From: Streptomyces sp. NBC_00442
GTDB lineage: Bacteria > Actinomycetota > Actinomycetes > Streptomycetales > Streptomycetaceae
NCBI RefSeq assembly: GCF_036014195.1
Contig: NZ_CP107918.1
Coordinates: forward strand, 3,906,001 to 3,970,000
Direction of reading: 5' to 3'
DNA length: 64,000 nucleotides
Both the position numbers and the translations under genes were made by a program. The notes below the pieces were generated by a model. That model saw nothing but the letters and a program-made list of their open reading frames with translations, was not told where the DNA came from and ran no database searches. Position 1 is the first letter of the stretch, and every line of letters begins with the position of its first letter. Below are positions 53,094-61,949 of the stretch, one piece after another.

Positions 53094-53501
53094 ATGCGGT
53101 CCTGGCGCGCGCCGTTGAGGCGCTCGTGGCGCACGGCCGTGGTGCTGCTCGCGAGTGGTCTGGCCGCCGCCTGCGGGAGCGGCGGACCGACGGTCGGCGA
53201 CAGCGACGCCTCGTGCGGCATCTCGGCGCAGCCGACGGTCACGGGCGTCACCACGGCGTACGAGGTGACCTTGAGCGCCGCCGGCAACGAGGTGGGGTAC
53301 TTCGCGAAGGACGCGTCGGTGACCGTGAGCGGCGGGGTGAGCGGTACCACGACGACCAGCCAGACCCTCGGCACCCCGATCCGGGTCCCCTCGGCCCCCG
53401 GCATCTACCTCGTACAGGCGTCGGTTCCCCTGACATCGGGCGCGCCGAGCAACTACCGGGGCGTGGAATGCCGCCTGACGCTCACCGTCAACAGCGGCTG
53501 A
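53094..53501 (+). CDS. Putative lipoprotein
   Basis: 135 residues, ATG at 53094. The N-terminus has basic residues, a hydrophobic stretch (TAVVLLASGLAAACGS) and a good lipobox LAAAC, with Cys at about residue 27. The remainder is beta-rich and Ser/Thr/Gly/Val-rich with two further Cys (SCGIS and VECRL), likely a small immunoglobulin-like fold. Lipid-anchored, extracytoplasmic, unknown function. Convergent with the LPMO gene; GCCCC-GCC-GGGGC lies in the gap. Confidence 0.78.
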   Translation: MRSWRAPLRRSWRTAVVLLASGLAAACGSGGPTVGDSDASCGISAQPTVTGVTTAYEVTLSAAGNEVGYFAKDASVTVSGGVSGTTTTSQTLGTPIRVPSAPGIYLVQASVPLTSGAPSNYRGVECRLTLTVNSG

Positions 53502-53578
53502 GCCCGGCCCCGCCCCGCCGGGGCCGCACCCCCCGTAGCAGGTTGAGCCGGGGGCACGGGCCGGGCCGGGCGGGGTGG

Positions 53579-54445
53579 TCAGTCGCGGCGGCGGCGCAGG
53601 AGGAGGAAGCCGCCACCCACGACGCTCGCGGTCGAGACCGCCGCCAACGCCTGGGGCGCGGGCGACCCGTCGGGCGAGGACGCCGGGGCGGGCGCCGCGA
53701 CCGGTGATGTCGGGTCGCCGCCATGGCCGTGGTGGCTCACCGTGGAGCGGGCCGCACCCGCCGCGATCTTCTGCTCCGTGGGCGCCGCCGCGGCCTTCGC
53801 CGTACTTCCGCCCCCGTACACCACGTCCGAGCAGCTGTAGAACGCCTCGGGGCTGTCGTCGCGCTGCCAGACCTTGTAGATGATGTGGCGGCCCGTGCGG
53901 GCCGGCAGCGTGCCGGTGAAGTTGTAGTAGCCGTCCGTCGCCGTTCGCGGCGTCTGGTACGTGGCGACGGGCGTGTTGTCCAGGTCGGACCACTTCAGCG
54001 GCTTCGTCGGGTCGAAGCCGTCCTTGGTGATGTAGACCGTCATGGTGCCCGAATGGGCCGCCGTGACACGGAACTTGAAGGCGAACTTGCCCGCCGCGAC
54101 GCTGGTGGAAGGCCAGTCGGTACGGGCCCAGTCCAGCGCGCGGTACTTGTCCCGGTTGGCCGAGCACAGCTTGCCGTCGGGGATGAGCTGGCGGGACTGG
54201 CCGTTGGCGTTGGCGATGTTCACCTCGTTCCAGTCGTACAGCGGCTGGGTGCCGGAGTCGGCGACGAGGTCCTTGCACACCTGCGACACCGGGTGCTCCG
54301 GGCCCTCGGCGTAGCAGGCGGCGATGCGGCTGACCGGGTTGAACATGGCCCCGTGCGCGGAGGCCGGGGTGGGGGCCAGCGCGAGGAACGTCAGGGAGGT
54401 CGCCCCGAGGACACCCAGGGACGCGGCGGTACGCCGAGCGGACAT
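53579..54445 (-). CDS. AA10 lytic polysaccharide monooxygenase, membrane-anchored
   Basis: 288 residues, ATG at 54445. The signal peptide ends ...TPASA with mature N-terminal His (HGAMFNPVSRIAAC), the first ligand of the copper histidine brace; the second His is in RVTAAHSGTMTVY. The catalytic domain ends near residue 210 (YKVWQRDDSPEAFYSCSDVV). A Pro/Ala-rich linker and a C-terminal hydrophobic segment with an RRRRD tail follow, suggesting cell-surface attachment rather than free secretion. It oxidatively cleaves chitin or cellulose. There is no LPxTG motif. Confidence 0.92.
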   Translation of the reverse strand: MSARRTAASLGVLGATSLTFLALAPTPASAHGAMFNPVSRIAACYAEGPEHPVSQVCKDLVADSGTQPLYDWNEVNIANANGQSRQLIPDGKLCSANRDKYRALDWARTDWPSTSVAAGKFAFKFRVTAAHSGTMTVYITKDGFDPTKPLKWSDLDNTPVATYQTPRTATDGYYNFTGTLPARTGRHIIYKVWQRDDSPEAFYSCSDVVYGGGSTAKAAAAPTEQKIAAGAARSTVSHHGHGGDPTSPVAAPAPASSPDGSPAPQALAAVSTASVVGGGFLLLRRRRD

Positions 54446-54587
54446 GCGAGTGCTCCTTGATCGTGGGGTGGAGGCGGGCAGGCGGGGACGGCCGGGGCGC
54501 GCCCGAGGGATGTGGCCGCGCACCAACGTGCCCCGGAGTGGCGGCACTTGAGAGCCTGGCATTGGTCTGGACCAAGCCGCAAGAGGT

Positions 54588-55490
54588 CTACGCCAACCGG
54601 TCGGGTGTCGTAGGGGTGGCGTTCCGCGGCGCGGTCACCGGGCGTTCGCCGGCCGGACGGCACCACCAGACGGCCTCGCCATGGGTGAGACCCGGCAGCC
54701 GCCGCTCGATCGCCGCCACCACGCGGGCCGCGACGGTGCCGCGCAGCAGCCACGCCTCGCCCGCGGCGCGGCTCTCCTCGATGAGCGCGCCCATCGAGGA
54801 GAGGTGGGCGGCGACGGCTGCGAGGGTGGCGGGAGGACAGTCCAACTCGAAGGCCTGGTACGGCTCGTAGGCGTCGGTGCCGGTGTCCTTCAGGGCATGG
54901 ACCAGGACGATCTCGGTGAGGGCGCGGAAGTCGCCCGCCGTGCTGAAGATGCTGTTGAACCCCGAGCGTACGAGCGTGACCGTACAGTCCGCGACCGCCC
55001 ATCCGTGCGGGCCTCCCCCGCCCAGCGTCGCGTGGACGGTTTCCTCGATCGCCTGATGGAAGGCCCTGGGCAGCGCGCCCCGTTCCGTCTCGTACCGGAA
55101 CGTGTTGCCGCTGCCGTACGGAGCCGGCGCCACGCGCAGCCCGACGCTTGCCCAGTGCCCAGTGCCCAGTGCCCAGTGCCCAGTGGGCGCCGGTCCGCGG
55201 TCCATCGCGGCCGCCGACTCGCCCGTCCCGGCGGGCCGTTCGCTGCACACCGTACGGCTCGGCTCGAAGACCGCCTCGATGCCGTACGCGTCGGCGAGCG
55301 TGGCGGCGATGACCTCCTTCTGCACCTCGCCGTACAGCGATACCGAGGTGGCGCCGCCCGGTTCGGTACGCGCCCGGATCAGCGGGTCCTGATCCGCGAG
55401 GTCGGTCAGCGCGGCATGCAGCCGGGCGGCAAGGGCGGCGCCGGGCCCGCGGGGGCGCACCACGCTCCGGAGGGTGGGGGCGGCGAAGCG
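54588..55490 (-). pseudogene. 5'-truncated tetracycline-type ribosomal protection protein (TetM/OtrA-like)
   Basis: An open frame of about 300 codons matches only the C-terminal half of EF-G-like ribosomal protection proteins: TLRSVVRPRG, LTDLADQDPLIRAR, SVSLYGEVQKEVIAATLADA, CSERPAGTG, VGLRVAPAPYGSG, FHQAIEETV and LPGLTHGEAVWW. The N-terminal GTPase domain (about 330 residues) is missing; upstream of about 55490 homology stops and the divergent cobL gene begins at 55596. The frame stays open farther upstream only as antisense of cobL. A heptanucleotide repeat is inserted within the frame. Probably non-functional. Confidence 0.78.
55150..55184. repeat. Heptanucleotide repeat (GCCCAGT)5
   Basis: Five perfect copies of GCCCAGT lie inside the truncated ribosomal protection gene, encoding HWALGTG-type repeats on the minus strand. 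Because 7 is not a multiple of 3, gain or loss of one unit would shift the frame. In the present copy number the frame is continuous on both sides. Confidence 0.93.
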
Positions 55491-55595
55491 GGGTGTGCGG
55501 GCCGGAGGGCGGCCCAGGGGGTGGACCCGGGGCGTGGGGGGCGGGGCGCTGGACAGTAGAGTGCGGGGCCAGCCCCCCGCATCCCCGAGGTACCC

Positions 55596-56861
55596 GTGAA
55601 GAACCCCCCCACCCCCCACCCCGACATCACCGTCGTCGGCATCGGGGCCGACGGGTGGGACGGGCTCACCAGGAGAGCCCAGGCGGTGCTTCGAGGGGCC
55701 GGTGTCGTCATCGGCGGGGCGCGCCAGCTCGCGTTGCTGCCCGGCGAGTGCGACGGCGAGCGCGTCGCCTGGCCGAGCCCGCTGCGGCCCGCCGTGCCGG
55801 GGCTGATCGACGCCCACCGAGGCCGCCGCATCGCCGTCCTGGCCAGTGGCGACCCCATGTTCTACGGGATCGGCCGCACCCTCACCGAGGTGCTCGGCGC
55901 CCCGCCCCGCATCCTCCCGCACCCCTCCTCGCTCGCCTACGCCTGCGCCCGGCTCGGCTGGCCCGTCGAGGAGACCGAGGTCGTCACGCTCGTCGGCAGG
56001 CCGGCCGCCCGGCTCGCGGCCGCGCTGCACGACGGGCGCAGGGTGCTGGTCCTGAGCGCCGACGCCCGCACCCCGGCCGAGGTCGCGGCGCTGCTGTGCG
56101 ACCGCGGGTTCGGGCCGAGCCGGATGCGGGTGCTCGAACAGCTCGGGTCCGAGGACGAGCGGTGCCGGGACGGCGTCGCCGACACCTGGGACGAGCCCGC
56201 CCGTGACGCGCTCAACGTCGTCGCCGTCGACTGCCGCCGCGCCGTCGGCGCCCTCCGGCTCGGCGCCGTGCCGGGGCTGCCCGACGACGCGTACGAACAC
56301 GACGGTCAGCTCACCAAGCGGCACGTCCGCGCCGCCACCCTCGGCGCGCTCGCGCCCGCACCCGGCGAACTGCTCTGGGACGTCGGTGGCGGCTCCGGCT
56401 CGATCGCGGTGGAGTGGATGCGTACGCACCCCTCCTGCCGGGCCATCAGCGTCGAGCGGGATCCCGGGCGGGCCGTACGGATCGGCCGCAACGCGGAGCG
56501 GCTCGGAGTGCCGGGGCTGCGTGTCGTCGGCGGCGCCGCGCCGGGCGTCCTCGCTCAACTCCCCGCGCCCGACGCCGTGTTCATCGGCGGCGGGCTCACC
56601 GTGCCCGGTCTGCTCGACGCGTGCTGGGAGGCGCTCGCGCCCGGCGGGCGTCTCGTGGCCAACACCGTCACGCTCGAATCCGAGGCGCTGCTCGCCCAGT
56701 GGTACCGGCGCCACGGCGGCGAACTCGTCCGGCTCGCGGTCGCGCACGCCGTGCCGGTCGGCACCTTCACGGGCTGGCGTCAGGCCATGCCCGTCACCCA
56801 GTGGGCGGTGGTCAAAGCCACAACAGAAACCCTCAACACCCCTTCAGGAGCAGCCACATGA
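55596..56861 (+). CDS. cobL: Precorrin-6Y C5,15-methyltransferase (decarboxylating), CbiE-CbiT fusion
   Basis: 421 residues, GTG start after CCCGAGG. The N-terminal CbiE-like tetrapyrrole methylase (about 10-205: ITVVGIGADGWDGL, VLASGDPMFYGIG) is fused to a C-terminal CbiT-like Rossmann SAM methyltransferase (about 225-415: LLWDVGGGSGSIAVEWMR). It methylates C5 and C15 and decarboxylates the C12 acetate of the corrin precursor. ATGA overlap with cobM. Confidence 0.95.
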   Translation: MKNPPTPHPDITVVGIGADGWDGLTRRAQAVLRGAGVVIGGARQLALLPGECDGERVAWPSPLRPAVPGLIDAHRGRRIAVLASGDPMFYGIGRTLTEVLGAPPRILPHPSSLAYACARLGWPVEETEVVTLVGRPAARLAAALHDGRRVLVLSADARTPAEVAALLCDRGFGPSRMRVLEQLGSEDERCRDGVADTWDEPARDALNVVAVDCRRAVGALRLGAVPGLPDDAYEHDGQLTKRHVRAATLGALAPAPGELLWDVGGGSGSIAVEWMRTHPSCRAISVERDPGRAVRIGRNAERLGVPGLRVVGGAAPGVLAQLPAPDAVFIGGGLTVPGLLDACWEALAPGGRLVANTVTLESEALLAQWYRRHGGELVRLAVAHAVPVGTFTGWRQAMPVTQWAVVKATTETLNTPSGAAT

Positions 56862-57601
56862 CCGTGTACTTCATCGGTGCGGGGCCCGGCGCCGCCGACC
56901 TGATCACGGTGCGCGGCGCTCGTACGCTCGCCTCCTGCCGGGTGTGTCTGTACGCGGGCAGCCTGGTGCCGCGCGAACTCCTCGCCGAGTGCCCCGAGGG
57001 CGCCCGGCTGGTGGACACCGCACAGCTCAACCTGGATGAGATCACGGGGGAGTTGGTGCGGGCGCACGAGGCCGGGCTCGACGTGGCCCGGCTGCACTCC
57101 GGTGATCCGTCGGTGTTCAGCGCGATGGCCGAGCAGATGCGGCGGCTCGACGCGGCGGGGGTGCCGTACGAGGTGGTACCGGGAGTGCCCGCGTTCGCTG
57201 CGGCGGCGGCCGCGCTCAAGCGGGAGCTCACCGTGCCGACCGTGGGCCAGACCGTCATCCTCACCCGCATCGCGCAGCGGGCCACCGCGATGCCGGAGGG
57301 CGAGGACCTCGCGACGCTCGGGCGCAGTGGGGCGTTGCTGGTGCTGCACCTGGCGGCGGGGTACGTCGACCGCGTGGTCGAGGAACTCGTGCCGCACTAC
57401 GGCGCGGACTGCCCCACGGCGGTGGTGGCCTTCGCGTCCCGGCCGGAGGAGCTGGTGCTGCGCGGCACGCTGTCCGACATCGCGGAGCAGGTGAAGGGTG
57501 CGGGTGTGGTGCGTACGGCTGTGATTCTCGTGGGGCGGGTGCTGGGAGCGGCCGGGTTCCGGGACAGCCACCTGTATTCGGCGGAGCGGTGCCGGGACTG
57601 A
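56858..57601 (+). CDS. cobM: Precorrin-4 C11-methyltransferase
   Basis: 247 residues; tetrapyrrole methylase fold with FIGAGPGAADLITVRGARTL at residue 5, YAGSLVPRELL, LHSGDPSVFSAM and the SAM loop VVPGVPAFAAAAAAL. It transfers methyl to C11 of precorrin-4. The ATG at 56858 follows CAGGAGCAG and overlaps the cobL stop. Confidence 0.95.
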   Translation: MTVYFIGAGPGAADLITVRGARTLASCRVCLYAGSLVPRELLAECPEGARLVDTAQLNLDEITGELVRAHEAGLDVARLHSGDPSVFSAMAEQMRRLDAAGVPYEVVPGVPAFAAAAAALKRELTVPTVGQTVILTRIAQRATAMPEGEDLATLGRSGALLVLHLAAGYVDRVVEELVPHYGADCPTAVVAFASRPEELVLRGTLSDIAEQVKGAGVVRTAVILVGRVLGAAGFRDSHLYSAERCRD

Positions 57602-57726
57602 GCGCTCCCGCCGCGCTCGGCTGGGCGTTCGGGTGCGGGTCGTGGACGGCTGGCCGCGCACTTCCCCGCGCCCCTTGCGGGTGACCCGGCTCGCAGGTGA
57701 CCCGGCGCCGAGCGGCATGAGCATCC

Positions 57727-58890
57727 TCAGGCTGGCCGGTGTGAGGGTGGGCCCGGGGTGCTGCGGCCCACTACCTGGCCCGCTCGGTCGATGCACAGGA
57801 CGTCCACCTCCACCGGCGCCCCCCGCAACACGGCGAGGGCCTCGTCGCGGGCCCGGACCGCGACCAGGTCGCCGAGAGGGACGCCCGCCGCCGCGCACAG
57901 CTGGAGCGCACCCAGACCCGTGTTGGCCCCGGCCACCTCCGCCGCGAGCGCCTCACCCGCGCCGCCCGCGCGGGCCAGGTCCGCCAGGAAGCCCTTGTCC
58001 ACCTGCGAGCGCGCCGAGTGGAGGTCCAGGTGGCCCGCGGCCAGCTTGGACAGTTTGGCGAAGCCGCCGCAGATGGTGAGGCGGTCCACCGGATGACGGC
58101 GTACGTACTTGAGGACCGCGCCCGCGAAGTCCCCCATGTCGAGCAGCGCGTCCTCCGGCAGGCCGTACTCCGCGACGACCGTCTTCTCCGACGTCGAGCC
58201 CGTGCAGCCCGCCAGGTGCGTACGGCCGGCCGCGCGCGCCACGTCCACGCCGCGCCGGATCGAGTCGATCCACGCCGAGCACGAGTACGGCACCACGATG
58301 CCGGTCGTGCCCAGGATGGACAGGCCGCCCAGGATGCCCAGGCGCGGGTTCCAGGTCGAGCGGGCGATCTCCGCGCCGTGGTCCACCGCGATGGTGATCT
58401 CGACGTCCCCCGGGGCGCCGTGCCGTTCGGCGACCAGCGCCACGTGGTCGCGCATCATCTGGCGCGGCACCGGGTTGATGGCCGGTTCGCCCACCGGCAG
58501 GGGCAGGCCGGGGCGGGTGATGGTGCCCACGCCGTCGCCGGCCCGGAACACCACGCCGGAGCCGGGCGGAAGCAGTCGTACCGTCGAGCGGATCAGCGCG
58601 CCGTGGGTGACGTCCGGGTCGTCGCCCGCGTCCTTCACCACGGCCGCCATGGCGTGCCCGCCGGCCAGTTCCTCCGCGGCGAGCGCGAACGCGGGCGTCT
58701 GGCCGCGCGGCAGCGTGATCGTCACCGGGTCGGGGAAGTCGCCGGTCACCAGCGCGGTGTACGCGGCCGTCGTGGCCGCCGTCGCGCAGGCACCGGTCGT
58801 CCAGCCGGGGCGCAGACCGGTGTGCTTGAGTTGGGCGCCGCGGCCCCCCTTGGCCTCAGGGGCCTCGGGCCCGCCCTTCGCCTCACTCAT
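57727..58890 (-). CDS. cbiD: Cobalt-precorrin-5B C1-methyltransferase
   Basis: 387 residues. Signatures: LRPGWTTGACATAATTAAY (about residue 28), VTITLPRGQTPAF, ITRPGLPLPVGEPAINPVPR, GRTHLAGCTGSTSEKTV and FAGAVLKYVRRHPVDRLTICG. It methylates C1 of the ring-contracted intermediate. CbiD belongs to the anaerobic-type route, although CobG of the aerobic route is encoded nearby. Convergent with cobM; the 125-bp gap shows no gene. Confidence 0.95.
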   Translation of the reverse strand: MSEAKGGPEAPEAKGGRGAQLKHTGLRPGWTTGACATAATTAAYTALVTGDFPDPVTITLPRGQTPAFALAAEELAGGHAMAAVVKDAGDDPDVTHGALIRSTVRLLPPGSGVVFRAGDGVGTITRPGLPLPVGEPAINPVPRQMMRDHVALVAERHGAPGDVEITIAVDHGAEIARSTWNPRLGILGGLSILGTTGIVVPYSCSAWIDSIRRGVDVARAAGRTHLAGCTGSTSEKTVVAEYGLPEDALLDMGDFAGAVLKYVRRHPVDRLTICGGFAKLSKLAAGHLDLHSARSQVDKGFLADLARAGGAGEALAAEVAGANTGLGALQLCAAAGVPLGDLVAVRARDEALAVLRGAPVEVDVLCIDRAGQVVGRSTPGPPSHRPA

Positions 58891-58926
58891 GACCTGCGGC
58901 CTCACTCACGAACGGAACCGGATCCT

Positions 58927-59673
58927 GTGCACATCTTGATTCTGGGGGGTACGGGCGAGGCCCGTCGCCTGGCGGGGCTGCTGCACGGCGACGAGGCCGC
59001 CGGCGTGCGCGTGACCAGCTCGCTCGCGGGGCGGGTCGCCGAGCCCCGGCTGCCGCCCGGCGAGGTCCGGATCGGCGGGTTCGGCGGCGCCGACGGGCTC
59101 GCCCGGTGGCTGCGTACGCACGCGGTGGACGCGCTCATCGACGCCACCCATCCCTTCGCCCGGACGATCAGTTTCAACGCGGCGGCGGCCGCCGCCGAGG
59201 CCCATGTTCCCCTGCTCGCGCTGCGCCGCCCCGGCTGGGTCGCGGGCGACGCCGACCAGTGGCACCCGGCGGGCTCCCTGGAGGAGGCCGCCGGCCTGCT
59301 GCCCGCGCTCGGCCGCCGCGTCTTCCTCACCACCGGACGCATGGGTCTCGCCGCGTTCGCGGGCCTCGACGGGCTGTGGTTCCTCATGCGGTCCGTGGAC
59401 GCGCCCGAGCCGCCGTACCCCGCCGCGATGGAGGTGCTGCTCGACCGCGGCCCGTTCACCCTCGAAGCGGAGCGGGAGGTGCTGCGGGCCCATCGGATCG
59501 ACGTCCTTGTGACGAAGGACAGCGGGGGCGCGGCGACCGCGCCCAAGCTCGCCGCGGCCCGCGAGGCGGGCGTTCCCGTCGTCGTGGTGCGCCGGCCGCC
59601 CGTGCCGGAGGGGGTGGGCGTGGCGGCCACCCCCGAGGAGGCGGCCGCCTGGGCGCGGCGATTCATCGCGTGA
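58927..59673 (+). CDS. cobK: Precorrin-6A reductase
   Basis: 248 residues from a GTG at 58927 (VHILILGGTGEARRL). Family motifs: VTSSLAGRVAEPRLPPGEVR, IDATHPFARTISFNA, RVFLTTGRMGL, FLMRSVDAPEPP and LVTKDSGGAATAPKL. It reduces precorrin-6A with NADPH. Divergent from cbiD with only 36 bp between starts, so their promoters overlap. Convergent with cobIJ. Confidence 0.93.
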   Translation: MHILILGGTGEARRLAGLLHGDEAAGVRVTSSLAGRVAEPRLPPGEVRIGGFGGADGLARWLRTHAVDALIDATHPFARTISFNAAAAAAEAHVPLLALRRPGWVAGDADQWHPAGSLEEAAGLLPALGRRVFLTTGRMGLAAFAGLDGLWFLMRSVDAPEPPYPAAMEVLLDRGPFTLEAEREVLRAHRIDVLVTKDSGGAATAPKLAAAREAGVPVVVVRRPPVPEGVGVAATPEEAAAWARRFIA

Positions 59674-59778
59674 CCGCGCGTGGCAGTCGGCCCTCGGGGT
59701 GGCCCCGCGGGGTGCCCGAGTCTTCGGGACGGCCCCCGCAGGGTGTCTGAGCCCTCGGGACGGCCCCGCGGGCTGGCC

Positions 59779-61311
59779 TCAGCCCTCCGGGTAGCGGCGC
59801 GGGGTCCAGACGATCTCCTCGCCGTCGCCGCGCCGGACCGTACGGGTCTGCGAGGAGCCGACCAGCAGGATCGTGCGCATGTCGACCTCGGCCGGGTCCA
59901 GATCCGTCAGGCGCACGATGCGGACGCGTTCGGCGGGGCCGCCCACGTCCCGGGCGACCACGACCGGGGTGTCCGGCGCGCGGTGTTCCAGGAGCAGCTC
60001 GCGCGCCTTGGCGACCTGCCACGTGCGGCTGGCGGAGCCGGGGTTGTACAGCGCGAGGACGAGATCGGCGGCGGCCGCCGCGTGCAGCCGCCCGGCGATG
60101 ACCTCCCAGGGCTTGAGCCGGTCGGACAGCGAGATCGTCGCGTAGTCGTGGCCGAGCGGGGCGCCCGCGCGGGCGGCGGCCGCGTTCGCCGCGGTCACCC
60201 CCGGCAGGACCCGCACCGGTACGTCCGCGTACTCGGGCTGCGAGGCCACTTCGAGGACGGCCGTCGCCATCGCGAAGATGCCCGGGTCGCCGCCCGACAC
60301 CACCGCGACCCGCCTGCCCCGCAGGGCCAGTTGGAGGGCGAACTCGGCGCGCTCGGACTCCACCTTGTTGTCCGAGCCGTGCCGCAGCTGCCCGGGACGC
60401 TCGGGCACCCGGTCCACGTACGTGGTGTAGCCGACGACGTCGTCGGCGGCGGCGAGCGCGCCCCGCGACTCGGGGGTCAGCCACAGCGGGCCGGCCGGGC
60501 CGGTGCCGACGACGACGACCTCGCCGCGCTCGCGCACGGGCGGCGTGGCGTCGATGCGGCTGGGCAGCACCGCGACGGAGAAGTAAGGCACCGACTCGGC
60601 GTCGATGTCGGCGAGTTGACCGGTACGCTCGCCCGCCATCGTGGCGCGCTCCACATAGCGGGCCTCGTCCAGACGGCCCGAACGCTCAAGCGCCCGGCGG
60701 ACCTTGGTGAACGTGCGGCCCAGCTTCATCACGACCGCCGAGTCGGTGGCGGCCAGGCGCGCGGTGAGCTCCTCCTCCGGCAGTGTGCCGGGCAGGATCG
60801 TCAGCACCTCCTCGGCCTCCACCAGGGGCTCGCCGAGCCGGGCGGCGGCGGCGCTCACCGACGTCACGCCGGGGATCACCTCCGTCGGGTAGCGGTGCGC
60901 GAGCCGCTTGTGCATGTGCTGGTACGAGCCGTAGAACAGCGGGTCGCCCTCGGCGAGCACGGCGACCGTGCGGCCCGCGTCGAGGTGCTCGGCCAGGCGC
61001 GCCGAGGCCTCCTCGTAGAAGTCGTTCAAGGCGCCCCGGTAGCCGCCGGGGTGGTCGGTGGTCTCCACCGTCAGCGGGTAGACCAGCTTCTCCTCGATGT
61101 GGTCGGCACGGATGTGTTTCGCCGCGATCGAGCGCGCTATGGAACGGCCGTGCCGCGCCGAGTGGTACGCCACCACGTCGGCCTCGGCGATCGCCTCCAC
61201 CGCGCGGACCGTCATCAGGGACGGGTCGCCGGGGCCGAGCCCGACCCCGTAGAGACGGCCGGTCGTGCCGCCGTTCTCGCCGGACTCGTCGGGTGCGCTG
61301 TTCTCGCTCAT
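59779..61311 (-). CDS. cobIJ: Bifunctional precorrin-2 C20- / precorrin-3B C17-methyltransferase (CobI-CobJ fusion)
   Basis: 510 residues with two tetrapyrrole methylase domains. The N-terminal CobI part (about 18-250: [40 protein letters not shown]) is followed by the C-terminal CobJ part (about 263-505: [57 protein letters not shown]). It methylates C20, then C17 with ring contraction. Start overlaps the cobH stop by 4 nt. Confidence 0.95.
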   Translation of the reverse strand: MSENSAPDESGENGGTTGRLYGVGLGPGDPSLMTVRAVEAIAEADVVAYHSARHGRSIARSIAAKHIRADHIEEKLVYPLTVETTDHPGGYRGALNDFYEEASARLAEHLDAGRTVAVLAEGDPLFYGSYQHMHKRLAHRYPTEVIPGVTSVSAAAARLGEPLVEAEEVLTILPGTLPEEELTARLAATDSAVVMKLGRTFTKVRRALERSGRLDEARYVERATMAGERTGQLADIDAESVPYFSVAVLPSRIDATPPVRERGEVVVVGTGPAGPLWLTPESRGALAAADDVVGYTTYVDRVPERPGQLRHGSDNKVESERAEFALQLALRGRRVAVVSGGDPGIFAMATAVLEVASQPEYADVPVRVLPGVTAANAAAARAGAPLGHDYATISLSDRLKPWEVIAGRLHAAAAADLVLALYNPGSASRTWQVAKARELLLEHRAPDTPVVVARDVGGPAERVRIVRLTDLDPAEVDMRTILLVGSSQTRTVRRGDGEEIVWTPRRYPEG

Positions 61312-61949
61312 TCCGCCTCGCTCGCGATCGCGTTGAGTGCGGCGGCGGCGATCGCGCTGCCTCCGCGCCGGCCCCGTACCACCAGGTGCTCCAGGCCCGA
61401 AGGGTGCGCGGCCAGCGCGTCCTTCGACTCGGCGGCGCCTATGAACCCGACCGGCACGCCGATGACGGCCGCCGGACGCGGCGCGCCCTCCTCGATCATT
61501 TCGAGCAGCCGGAACAGGGCGGTGGGCGCGTTGCCGACGGCCACGACCGCGCCGTCGAGCCGGTCGCGCCACAGTTCCAGTGCGGCGGCGCTGCGCGTGG
61601 TGCCCAGCTTCGCCGCGAGGCCGGGAACGGTCGGGTCGTTCAGGGTGCAGATCACCTCGTTGTCGGCGGGCAGCCGCTTGCGGGTCACCCCGCTGGCGAC
61701 CATCCGCGCGTCGCACAGGATCGGTGCGCCCGCGCGCAGCGCCTCGCGGGCGCGGGCCACGACGCCGGGAGTCCAGCCGAGGTCGCGGGTCAGGTCCGTC
61801 ATGCCGCAGGCGTGGATCATGCGGACCGCGACCTGGCTGACGTCGGCGGGCAGCCCGGCGAGGTCGGCCTCGGCGCGGATCGTGGCAAAGGACTGGCGGT
61901 AGATCTCCGCGCCGTCCTTCTCGTAGTCGAACACTGTGCTCTCGCTCAT
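61308..61949 (-). CDS. cobH: Precorrin-8X methylmutase
   Basis: 213 residues. The catalytic His is in [18 protein letters not shown] (about residue 46), with [36 protein letters not shown] and [19 protein letters not shown]. It moves the C11 methyl to C12, forming hydrogenobyrinic acid. ATGA overlaps with both cobG and cobIJ, giving a coupled cobG-cobH-cobIJ operon. Confidence 0.96.
   Translation of the reverse strand: MSESTVFDYEKDGAEIYRQSFATIRAEADLAGLPADVSQVAVRMIHACGMTDLTRDLGWTPGVVARAREALRAGAPILCDARMVASGVTRKRLPADNEVICTLNDPTVPGLAAKLGTTRSAAALELWRDRLDGAVVAVGNAPTALFRLLEMIEEGAPRPAAVIGVPVGFIGAAESKDALAAHPSGLEHLVVRGRRGGSAIAAAALNAIASEAE

Noticed and set aside
55490..56747. N-terminal extension of the ribosomal-protection ORF
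   Set aside because: It is the antisense of cobL, has no GTPase motifs, and homology stops near 55490.
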